Shown: piece after piece, positions 55,372 to 64,000 of the stretch
How positions within the stretch are numbered: position 1 is the stretch's first letter
Layout: every line of letters begins with the position of its first letter
NCBI GenBank assembly: GCA_003254905.1
Contig: QANU01010606.1
Span: forward strand, 28,272 to 92,271
From: Nissolia schottii
Taxonomy: Eukaryota; Streptophyta; Magnoliopsida; Fabales; Fabaceae
Direction: 5' to 3'
Length of the DNA: 64,000 nucleotides
Position numbers and translations under genes: made by a program
The notes under the pieces: model-generated
Database searches by the model: none
Told to the model about the DNA's origin: nothing
Seen by the model: only the letters and a program-made list of their open reading frames with translations

Positions 55372-56698
55372 ATGGCAGAGGAAGTGTCATCTGGTTTAGG
55401 CACGGGCACTGAAATTCAAACTCCAACTGCAGGTATTCTTACCAACACAAATCCTTCTGCAATAGAATTTGTTACACCAGTAGAAAATATGAAAGATGAG
55501 GTTGGGGGAGAGGGAACTCAGGGAAGTAATAGCTCAAAGTCAATTGTTTGGAAACATTTCACCAAACTTTCTTTGCAAGAGACTAAAGGGAAACATAGGG
55601 CCAAATGTAACCATTGTCGCGTTACTATTTGTTGTGAAGCTACTAAACATGGCACAAATTCTATGTTGAAACATCTTAAGAGGAAACACAGTTGGATATT
55701 TTCTAAAACGGGAAAAAAAGGAACACTTCATGGATATATGCCAAAGATTGGTGAAGGAGGTGAAGAACCTATGAACACTTTTCGTGGTTTTAACTTGGAG
55801 GATTGTAGAAAGGCATTGGCTAAATTTGTGATATGTGATGAAATGCCATTTAGGGTTGTTGAAGGGCGAGGGTTTCGTGAATTGTTTAACCAAGTAGAGC
55901 CTAGATTTACAATTCCATCTAGGTTAACAATTTCAAGAGATTGTTATCAATTGTTTTTAGATGAAAAGAAAAAGCTTAAGGCTTGGTTTATGAAGTCATG
56001 TGTTCGTGTTTGTTTGACAACTGATTGTTGGACATCAAACCAAAATTTATCCTACTTGAGTTTGACAGCACATTTCATTGATGAAGAGTGGAGATTGCAA
56101 AAAAGAATTATCAACTTTTGCTTAGTTGAGAACCACAAGGGTGAAACCATTGGAAGAGAAATTGAGAGATGTTTGAGAGAATGGGGAATTGACAATGTTT
56201 ACACAATCACAGTAGATAATGCAACCTCAAATGATGCGGCTATTTCATATCTTCGAAAGAAATTAGATGCTAGGGGTGGGCTAGTGTGTGGTGGAAAATA
56301 CTTACAAATGAGGTGTTGTGCTCATATCCTAAATTTGATTGTAAATAATGGTTTTAAGGAATACCAATCTTCCATTGAAAGCATTAGGAATGCTGTTCGA
56401 TATGTTAGATCATCTCCACAAAGAATCAAAAAATTCAAAGAATGCATTGAGGCTGAGTTGATTAAGTCTCAAAGTCTTGTATGTTTGGATGTTCCAACTA
56501 GGTGGAATTCTACCTACATTATGTTGGAACATGCTGAAAAATTTGAAAAGGCATTTGATAGACTTTATGATCAAGAATCAGATTTTCGGAAATGGTTTGG
56601 GGAAGGTGAAAATGAAAAAAGGGTTGGTCCACCTACACGTCTTGATTGGGAACATAGCAGGGTATTTGTTCAATTTTTGAAAATTTTTTATGAGGCGA
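55372..56698 (+). pseudogene. hAT transposase with BED zinc finger, C-terminally truncated
   Basis: It starts MAEEVSSG at 55372. A BED finger (about residues 58-105) shows W..F, C..C in KCNHC, and H.....H in HLKRKH. The catalytic core follows: LTTDCWTS (first Asp), TITVDNATSNDA (second Asp), RCCAHILNLIV and DVPTRWNSTY, all typical of plant RICESLEEPER-like hAT proteins. After IFYEA (residue about 442) the gypsy LTR begins, and the frame runs on into LTR sequence to a stop at 56860. The C-terminal hATC dimerisation domain and catalytic Glu are missing, so the protein is inactive here. The coding part that remains has no stop, so the interruption is probably recent. Confidence 0.92.
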
Positions 56699-57747
56699 TG
56701 TTGAAAGCTTTACACACTTGTTTGCACTCTCATTATTTATTTAATATATATATCCTTCTTTACAGCTTTCAGATCCTCAAAGGATCCAATTGCAGTATAG
56801 TTAGGTATAGTCGTATCCACAGGGATTGTTGTTTTAAAACCGTTGTCTTTGTGATACTTTAAGCTAATACAAATGATTGGTTTGTTGAGTAATTTTAACA
56901 CAGAAGTAAATTGAAAATAAATTGAAGGTACAAGACAATAATGGAGTTGAGTTAGGCTAGTAGAAAAAGGTGTTGGGATTTGATTTGTAATACCACTTTA
57001 ATGTAACCATAACTTATTAAGTATGATCTATGTGTTCTTGATTTTATCGCCACCAATTCTTAACTTAATCATCTCTTTCAAGCATGTTAAGATCACTCGG
57101 TTCCTTTTATTATTTTGTCAATTTCTTGCACAAACTAACAAAGCAAACCGACATTAATTCAGATGTTAATACGACTTAATTCCTTATTCCAATTACGGCA
57201 ACTCGGAATTAGATGAATTGATCTAGATCGGACTTAATGATTGTAACTTTCATTCACAAAAATTTAAGCATAGCATAAGCTTTAGAATGACAAGATTGGA
57301 ACCTCAATTTGGTTATAACTTATTAGCATAGTTTTCACTCATACATCTAAGTATCAAATCAAGATTCAACATGTTAAACCAAAACTAGCATGAAGTACAA
57401 GATCAATCATTAAAATCATAGAACAACATAGATTCATATCATATAAGTCAAGATGGATACATTTAAGAAATATAACGCATCAAATCCCAACAATAAAGAA
57501 AGTTAGCTATCCATGGTTATGGATAGATCACAAGCTTACAAGGATTTAGAGTAATGGTAGGTTGAAGAGGGACGATGGTTTGTTTCCACACTTCCACCAT
57601 GAACTACAACCTTTGGAATTTTTCCAGCACTTCCCCTAAGGGATTCTTTAGCTCCTAAGCCTTTCTACCTATTCCTAACTCAAGTATGGAGTGTATAGTG
57701 TAGTAGGAATGAATGGGAATTGATGATATGAACTGCAGGGTGCTCAA

Positions 57748-57757
57748 CTATTTATAA
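57748..57757 (-). promoter_or_regulatory. TATA box of the 3' LTR
   Basis: TTATAAATAG on the minus strand, directly downstream of the CGCTGAGCG array, as in the solo LTR. Confidence 0.7.
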
Positions 57758-57770
57758 GCCACGATCAGGC

Positions 57771-57919
57771 CGCTCAGCGGGTTGGTGAGGTCGCTGAGCG
57801 GGTTGGTGAGGTCGCTGAGCGGGTTGGTGCATCCGCTGAGCGGGTTGGTCTTCTATGGCGGCTGGGGTAGGTGAGAACGCTCAGCGGGCGCTCAGCGGGC
57901 GCTCAGCGGAAGCTCAGCG
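57771..57919 (-). promoter_or_regulatory. CGCTGAGCG array in the 3' LTR
   Basis: Seven exact copies (57771-57779, 57792-57800, 57813-57821, 57834-57842, 57878-57886, 57889-57897, 57900-57908) and one variant. The first four are spaced exactly 21 bp apart with GGGTTGGTGAGGT-like spacers; the last three exact copies are 11 bp apart. Confidence 0.93.
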
Positions 57920-58265
57920 GGAATCTTCACTCGGCACCAACTACAAAGTTGTAGATCTCTCTCTTAGCTTTAACCAGCAATTTGAACCACCTCAATCCGA
58001 TATTTGTAGCTCAAGTTATTGCATTTTTACTAACTGCTGTGCTAAGCGGGCTTCCATACTCTTCTTGCTTGTCATTCCTCTGCTTTGTGCTTTTTATCTA
58101 TATGAGATTTTGACAAAAATTGTATCAATGTGCACATAATGTATCCATTCCTCAAAACTTAATAAAATCATACAAAGTTAGGGAAATTGACTTGTAATTT
58201 TATCTAAAACAATTCATATAAGTGTCATCTAAACCTATAGAAATACCAAAATATGACACTTATCA

Positions 58266-58277
58266 ACTCCCCCCAAC
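58266..58277 (-). promoter_or_regulatory. Polypurine tract of the gypsy element
   Basis: AAGTTGGGGGGAGT-type purine run on the minus strand directly before the 3' LTR. Confidence 0.85.
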
Positions 58278-59619
58278 TTAAGACTTTGTTTGCCCTCAAA
58301 CAAAAGGTACTGATTTCCAGAAAACAAAATCATTTTCAAGGGTAGGATGGTAAATGAACAATTTAGTTTTGCAATTCAATTACATGGAATTATGGTTTCA
58401 AAAAAAAATTCTTCACCCATCAAGATATATGATGTCCACAAAAGGATAATTATATCAGATAAAATGCAGTATTCTTATGAATGCAACTAGGCAATTTTCA
58501 TAATCCATTGTTTTTCAATCAAGGAAATTGTCAAATAATCACTCAATCTGCAATGATGACAGATAGGGTAAGTGTTTCACTCAAAGTCAACCATTGAATC
58601 ACAGCAAATCAGATTTGTTACCTGCTTCATTCATTATAACAATTGCATGGTTAATCAAGGATCACTTAAGGACTTTTCAAGGGTTGTAACGTGGCTGGGT
58701 TTTTCAAAGAATTTTGGTTTGTCTGGATAAGAATTTTCTAACTGAAGATCAGAGCAGCAAAACAAGATTCTTCGTCTTAATTTCTTACTCTTTTCATCTC
58801 TTTTGTAACCCTTCTTGAATACTTTTCCCTTGTTCCTCCTTTATGTTTTTGTGTTTTTTTTTCCTCAAAAAGTTTTTTTTTTTTTGACAATCTTCTCAAT
58901 TTATTTTTGTTCATCAGTAGCATACAACCTCATACCCTATTTTCAATCTCCCTTATTCCCCCCAACTTAAACTTTTTTCACCCAATAAATTGCTCTCTTA
59001 ACTTAGAAAATAAGGAAATCATTGTTTTTCTTCTTGGGTTTATAGGTTCATAAACAATTTTAAGGCTCAAGTGGGCTGGCAAGGGTTTTGTCCTATTCAA
59101 GGTAAGCTTGTATGGTCCATTGTTTTGGTCAACTAATGAACAAAATGCCTTGATCATTTCCTATCATTTCCATGCATTTAACAAAATCAGAAACTCAAAC
59201 AAATTCAATTGTGTGACCAATGGCGATGTCTCTTTACCTCACAGTGTTTGGCTTACTCTTCCTCACTAGGTTTAAGGGGTAATTTCCTTGATATCAAACA
59301 ATTTCAAATTTATGCCTAATGCATCCACAAAAATAGTACATTTTATTAGTTATAAAACACCCCTGAGTTCAAACAATTTATCTATCTTGGGTTCGCATTT
59401 TGATTACCAAATCCCCTTAATTCAATTGTTTAATTGTTCATATCATCCATCCTTTAAACAAAATCCTTAAACCAGTTTCATGCACTTTATGTTATCATAT
59501 CAGGCAACTTTATCCACTCCAAATATACTAAAAATAAAACTAACTGACGAAAATTAAACAACTATAAGTAAAATGCAACAAAATATAAATTGGTTCACAG
59601 GGTTTGATTGCCATCATCT
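58278..59619. other. Gypsy 3' non-coding internal region
   Basis: Between the extra open frame and the polypurine tract; no coding sequence recognised. Confidence 0.6.
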
Positions 59620-60876
59620 TCATTCTTCTTCAGAATCAGAACCCTCGGCATCTTCTTGCTCTTCTGACTCATCATCATCTTCCTGATCCTCAGATTCTGA
59701 AGCATCAGCAGCTCGGGCTCTGCTGTTCTCCCCCACCTCTGGAGTTGGCTGGTCCCCAGGCCAAGCATATTGACGTGAAAACTCGTCAAAGGTAACTCCA
59801 GTAAAGCTAGGCTGAGTGCTAAAGACACTATAAAAGTTGCTATACATGCCAGTCAGTGCGCCCAGGATATGGGAATGCTGTTGCTGCTGTTGGTGCATCT
59901 GTTGCTGCAGCTGCTGCTGTATTCTTTCTATGTTGCTGAGCCGTTGATCAAAGGTGAGCTGAGTTGGAGGTTGGGGAGGCGTATCACCAGTGGCCTCTCC
60001 TAGCTGTGGATGTTCTTCTTGAATATTGAGTTTTGCCAGAGCATATCTCAGAGGGCGTTCGTTGCAATGTGTGTTGACATAGGTTGCATCGAACTCTTTC
60101 AAAGCAGTCTCATGCTCACTATCCTCCATGGAGTATGCCCCAAAGGTAATACACAGGGAAGTAATTAAAGAAGGCAATACCATGGTTGCAGCCTTCTTAT
60201 CGACAGCCTCAGCAATTGCAGTAGACATGAGAGCAGCTACATCAACTGTATGCTGCTGCAATATGGACCATAGCAATCTGCATTTGAAGATAGGTAGGTC
60301 GGAGACATGCTGGTTTGGTAAGATGTTCCATAAAATGAAAGAAGTCCATATGACAGCGATCCTCTTCATGCAAAACCTTTTCAAAACCCCCATTAGAGCG
60401 CGTGGAGGGATGCCTGGAATAGCTAAATCACTACGGATGTCCTCATCAGAGAAGGAATTGTCATTCATCATCTCCTGAAATTCGCATAATTGATCGTCTT
60501 CCGTCCATGGTTGCCCCAAAACTTCATTAATGGCATGCTTGTCATATGGAATCCGAATCCCTCTGACAAATGAAAATCGATCGCTAATGCCATCTGATGT
60601 TGAACAGGCATTTGCGTAAAATTGGCGGACGAGGTCAGCATGGAAAGTCTTCCTTGGCTGTGCTACTTGTGACCAGTTTCGTCGTTCCAATTCATCTTGG
60701 AAGTCACGGAATTGGTTGACCGGTAAATTAACCACTCTTTCTGGAAGGATATTGCGGTCCTTTATCTTGCCGTAATTTTGGTGGGCGGCGTAAGAAATGA
60801 ACGTATCTCTATCGAATTCCGGAGATGGGGCTACATCATTTCCCTTTCTTTTCTTAGCATTCTTGGTACGTGCCAT
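59620..60876 (-). CDS. Extra open frame of the gypsy element, 'plant transposon protein' type
   Basis: Open frame of 418 residues from MARTKNAKKRKG on the minus strand. It lies between pol and the 3' LTR, the place where env-like genes sit in Athila-type elements. It has a basic nuclear-signal-like start and a globular middle resembling the 'putative plant transposon protein' domain (RGIRIPYDKHAINEVLG, ILPNQHVSDLPIFKCRLL). A glutamine-rich coiled-coil-like stretch (IERIQQQLQQQMHQQQQQH) and a strongly acidic tail (ESEDQEDDDESEEQEDAEGS) follow. I see no signal peptide and no membrane span, so it is not env-like in sequence. The frame is clean, so it may still be expressed. Function unknown; nucleic-acid or nuclear roles are possible. 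Confidence 0.8.
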   Translation of the reverse strand: MARTKNAKKRKGNDVAPSPEFDRDTFISYAAHQNYGKIKDRNILPERVVNLPVNQFRDFQDELERRNWSQVAQPRKTFHADLVRQFYANACSTSDGISDRFSFVRGIRIPYDKHAINEVLGQPWTEDDQLCEFQEMMNDNSFSDEDIRSDLAIPGIPPRALMGVLKRFCMKRIAVIWTSFILWNILPNQHVSDLPIFKCRLLWSILQQHTVDVAALMSTAIAEAVDKKAATMVLPSLITSLCITFGAYSMEDSEHETALKEFDATYVNTHCNERPLRYALAKLNIQEEHPQLGEATGDTPPQPPTQLTFDQRLSNIERIQQQLQQQMHQQQQQHSHILGALTGMYSNFYSVFSTQPSFTGVTFDEFSRQYAWPGDQPTPEVGENSRARAADASESEDQEDDDESEEQEDAEGSDSEEE

Positions 60877-62431
60877 GGTAAGATGAGAGATTGGAGAGAA
60901 AATGTGAGGGAAGATTGAGAGGAAGATGGATGAGTGAAGTCGAGCAAGGGAGAGTGAGAGAGAACCGCGGGAGAGAATGAGAGGAAACAGAGGAGTAAAA
61001 ATTTTAAAAAAGAAAAAACTTACAGTGCTGTCGCGGAACCTGTTTTTATTTTTACCTCAGGTCCGCTGCCGCTGAGCGTCCGCTGGGCCAAAGCTGGGCG
61101 TCCGCTGGGCGACCCCTGATCCTGAAAATTGTTTTTTTTTTTTTTTAATATGGCAATTCAAATTTAATCCCTTCTCATTTATATCATGTTTACCCTCCAA
61201 ACATATATCTCCCTCGGAAAATCACTTTCCAATTGCCCTGTTATGCCATGAATGATGAAAAATGACCCTTTTCTTTAAATTTGCCTATTTTGCAAGTCTA
61301 AGGGGTCAATTTCTGCATTATGCATTTCCTAGGCATACAAAGTGATTCCCTCCTCTTGGTATCATATTCAAAACTTGTTCAAAACTTGAGATCCAAAAAA
61401 TTAAACAATTTTGGTGGAAGAATCTCAATTTGACCTTTATAAGGCAAATTATGGCATTTTCTCAACTTGATAGGTCATATTTTGATATGATCATTTCCAA
61501 GGGAGGGAAATTGGTTTGTTTTCTTCCAAATCACCTATCAAACTTGTCCAAACCTTAGAATGGCATAATTGGGTATGTTTGTACAGAAATTCACAAATTA
61601 ACCTTATTATGGACACTTTTTAGTTTGTTTAGCAAGTTTAAGAGGTCAAATCATGTTAAGACCATGAGAAACTAAAACCAACTTATGCAAACATGTAAAA
61701 ATACCCTGAGAAACTTGTGCAAAATTTAAACTTGAGATTTCAAGCCCATTTGGCACAAAGCTAATTTAGGGTGCATTTTAAGCCTTTGTTGCATTACTTT
61801 CCTCACCTTTCTTCACATTAATCACTTCTTGTTTCCTTATCATGCCAGATTTCAAAAACACTTATAATTCCTAATTGAAACATATTGGAATCTTAACAAA
61901 TTAAGTTTTTGCTCAATTGCTCACATTCACTCTTGAAAGGCTCTATATTCATGCATTTGCTCACCAATTTCCTTTTTCTTTCACCACATCATTGTGAACC
62001 AATAAAATTCCTACTTACTAATAAGATGTAAGTTATTTAAGTTTATTCAAAGGCTTAGTAATCAAGTTAGCATTAATCATGGCAAAAATGACCAAAATGC
62101 CCGATTTCCATTTAAAGGCACAAATAATTGGTTTTTAATTGTGATCTTTTCAAAAATGACATTTCTTGAAAACCAATCATTGCAATACTTCAAGGACATG
62201 AATTAGTTTTGTTTGAACACAAATTTCTCAATTCTTTCATAACTGCATATGAACCTAATTTCATGTCCTTGTGTAAGGGAAATTTCACATCATGGGTTAT
62301 TTCTTGTAATTTCTAATCCTTTGAATATTCTTAATACTTAACACCACAGAAATAAAATAAATACTCACAAACACTGGGTTGCCTCCCAGGAAGCGCTCTT
62401 TTAACGTCATTAGCTTGACGCCTGTTTATGT
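60877..62431. other. Gypsy internal spacer between pol and the extra open frame
   Basis: About 1.55 kb without coding sequence. It contains another CGCTGAGCG at about 61071 with degenerate copies (CGCTGGGC) to 61111, and should hold the promoter or leader of the extra open frame if that frame is separately transcribed. Confidence 0.6.
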
Positions 62432-64000
62432 TTAACTTGGTTCGTCCAGGTAGAGCACCTCTGAAGCTGGGTTTTCACCAAGGTATGGTTTAAGTCTTTG
62501 ACCATTAACTGTCCAAGTTGCATTTGTCTTTTGATCATACAGCTCCACAGCTCCATAAGGCATTACTTTCTTTACCAGAAAAGGTCCTGACCATCTAGTT
62601 CTCAATTTTCCAGGAAACAGCCTTAGCCTGGAATTAAACAATAGTACATGTTGACCTTCTCTAAAATTCTTCCTTATGATGTGGTTGTCATGATATCTCT
62701 TTGCTTTTTCCTTGTACAACTTGTTGGATTCATATGCCTGTAGCCTGAGCTCCTCTAACTGATGCAATTGGATTTTTCTCTTTTCACCTGCAAGTTTCTC
62801 GTCAAAGTTCAAGAACTTCAAAGCCCAGTAGGCTTTGTGCTCCAATTCAACTGGTAAATGGCATGCCTTGCCATAGACTAGCTGGAATGGAGTTAACCCT
62901 ATTGGTGCTTTGAGAGCAGTTCGGTATGCCCATAAAGCATCATCAAGCTTAAATGCCCAATCTTTTCTTGAAGATGAAACAGTTTTTTCCAAAATTCGTT
63001 TAATTTCTCTATTGGACACTTCAGCTTGGCCATTTGTTTGCGGGTGATAAGGTGATGCCACCTTATGTCTCACACCATAATGTTCTAACGCTTTGGCTAA
63101 TTGTGAGTTAACGAAATGGGAACCTCCATCACTTATGATTACTCTTGGTGCGCCAAAACGGGTAAAAATGTTTTTCTTTAAAAATTTAATTACCGTTTTT
63201 CCATCAGCCTTTGGAGTTGCTATTGCTTCAACCCATTTTGAAACATAATCAACGGCGACCAAGATGTATTCATTATTTAATGAGGATGGAAAAGGTCCCA
63301 TGAAATCCATGCCCCAACAATCAAACACTTCAATTTCAATTATGTTTTGTAAAGGCATCTCACTTCTTTTGCCATTTCCATGAGTTCTTTGGCAAGCATC
63401 ACAATTTCTAACATATAAATATGCATCTTTGAATAGAGTTGGCCAGAAAAAACCTGATTGGAGGACTTTGGCAGCAGTCCTCTCTCCGTTGTAATGGCCA
63501 CCGCAAGGAGAGTTGTGGCAGTGCCACAGAATATTCTTGGCTTCATCTAACGCCACACATCGCCTTAATAAACCATCAGGTCCTTGTTTAAATAAATAAG
63601 GGTCATCCCAAACAAAATATGTGGCATCTCTAAGAAACTTCTTTTTCTGATGATAGTTCAAATCATCAGGTAATATACCAACTGCTTTGTAGTTAGCCAT
63701 GTCTGCAAACCATGGCCTTTCCTTGATGAGAAACAGCTTCTCATCAGGAAACTCTTCTGCAACTTCATTCTCTTTGATAGTTACCTCTTGATTATTTAAT
63801 CTAGATAAATGATCTGCAACTAAATTCTCTCGTCCACTCTTATCTTTGATCTCCAGATTAAATTCCTGCAAAAGAAGAATCCAACGAATCAATCGAGGCT
63901 TGCTATCAGGTTTTGTTAGGAGATATTTAATAGCCGCGTGATCTGTATATACTATCACTTTTGAGCCAATTAAATAGCTCCTAAACTTTTCCAGTGCATA
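62432..64000 (-). CDS. Ty3/gypsy Pol, C-terminal part (RNase H and integrase), runs off the edge
   Basis: The frame is open from the window edge to a stop at 62432 (522 residues visible). RNase H comes first ([20 protein letters not shown], then ADHLSRL). The integrase follows, with an HHCC finger (GGHYNGE ... CDACQR) and the D,D,E catalytic residues in [20 protein letters not shown] and [11 protein letters not shown], then a GPF module ([10 protein letters not shown]) and ending YLDEPS. No chromodomain is seen. The sequence style ([25 protein letters not shown]) is that of the Athila group. No stop or frameshift occurs in the visible part, so the element may be young. It acts as replicase and integrase in cytoplasmic particles and the nucleus. 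Confidence 0.93.
   Translation of the reverse strand, partial: YALEKFRSYLIGSKVIVYTDHAAIKYLLTKPDSKPRLIRWILLLQEFNLEIKDKSGRENLVADHLSRLNNQEVTIKENEVAEEFPDEKLFLIKERPWFADMANYKAVGILPDDLNYHQKKKFLRDATYFVWDDPYLFKQGPDGLLRRCVALDEAKNILWHCHNSPCGGHYNGERTAAKVLQSGFFWPTLFKDAYLYVRNCDACQRTHGNGKRSEMPLQNIIEIEVFDCWGMDFMGPFPSSLNNEYILVAVDYVSKWVEAIATPKADGKTVIKFLKKNIFTRFGAPRVIISDGGSHFVNSQLAKALEHYGVRHKVASPYHPQTNGQAEVSNREIKRILEKTVSSSRKDWAFKLDDALWAYRTALKAPIGLTPFQLVYGKACHLPVELEHKAYWALKFLNFDEKLAGEKRKIQLHQLEELRLQAYESNKLYKEKAKRYHDNHIIRKNFREGQHVLLFNSRLRLFPGKLRTRWSGPFLVKKVMPYGAVELYDQKTNATWTVNGQRLKPYLGENPASEVLYLDEPS

Larger units (their letters stand above)
54271..56698 (+). mobile_element. hAT DNA transposon, left part, cut by a gypsy insertion
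   Basis: It begins TAGGGGTGTTCAAAACC, a terminus common to plant hAT elements, followed by GC-rich subterminal repeats of CGGCCCGG/CCGGGC type. It contains a hAT transposase. The element is interrupted at 56698 by the LTR at 56699; its right part and terminal repeat should lie beyond the right edge of the window. If it starts at 54271, the 8-bp target duplication would be CCCACTAA (54263-54270). Confidence 0.8.
56699..58265 (-). mobile_element. 3' LTR of a gypsy element inserted in the hAT transposase
   Basis: On the minus strand it begins TGATAAGTGTCATATTT at 58265 and ends CTTTCAACA at 56699. A polypurine tract lies directly upstream (58266-58277), so this is the 3' LTR and the element body lies to the right. 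Same family as the solo LTR at 50222-51905. The 5 bases at 56694-56698 (GGCGA) are the expected target duplication. Confidence 0.9.

Noticed and set aside
59604-60478. Plus-strand frames opposite the extra gypsy gene
   Set aside because: Shadows of the minus-strand frame, which has coherent composition and homology.

Overview
The window is nuclear DNA from a flowering plant, most likely a legume. Three observations support this. It carries a local family of EXO70-like genes with a multi-pass membrane head, the EXO70J type known from legumes. It is rich in plant Ty1/copia and Ty3/gypsy elements, hAT elements and MITEs. The intergenic DNA is AT-rich with many AT microsatellites. No RNA gene, CRISPR array or prokaryotic feature was seen.

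Layout. 1-5.2 kb holds decayed copia pieces with fragments of the EXO70J neighbourhood and a GDSL-lipase exon. 6.0-9.7 kb has an intact EXO70J gene (copy 1) convergent with a short gene encoding only the membrane head. 9.8-11.9 kb is an intact EXO70J (copy 2). 12.5-16.9 kb is transposon debris, including a hAT-type MITE with a perfect 8-bp target duplication. 17.1-21.8 kb is frameshifted EXO70J copy 3, a foldback element and a broken GDSL lipase. 22.0-29.7 kb is a truncated copia LTR-gag followed by a complete copia element (two 671-bp LTRs, 5-bp target duplication, several stops). 30.2-34.9 kb holds relics: a head fragment, a promoter fragment, a TTTGTGCA-rich repeat, a solo LTR and a lectin-receptor-kinase pseudogene. 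35.2-37.1 kb is a diverged EXO70J (copy 5) that ends early. 37.9-38.4 kb is the 3' end of a dead isoflavone-reductase-like gene. 40.0-41.8 kb is a head-gene fragment and a roughly 0.79-kb duplication separated by two Ns. 42.0-46.6 kb is copy 4 (one nonsense codon), the same foldback and another broken GDSL lipase. 47-64 kb is nested transposons: a long LTR, a solo LTR with its target duplication, a hAT element with a BED-finger transposase, and a gypsy element that inserted into that transposase and runs off the right edge.

How the genes relate. The EXO70J genes, the convergent head-only gene, the foldback element and the GDSL lipase form a segment that was copied several times and then eroded. 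Copies 1 and 3 share one upstream region. Copies 2 and 4 share another, plus a 48-bp internal coding duplication. Only copies 1, 2 and 5 and one head-only gene remain open. EXO70 proteins are exocyst subunits that tether secretory vesicles to membranes; a membrane-anchored version is expected on an endomembrane. The rest of the window is mostly mobile DNA.
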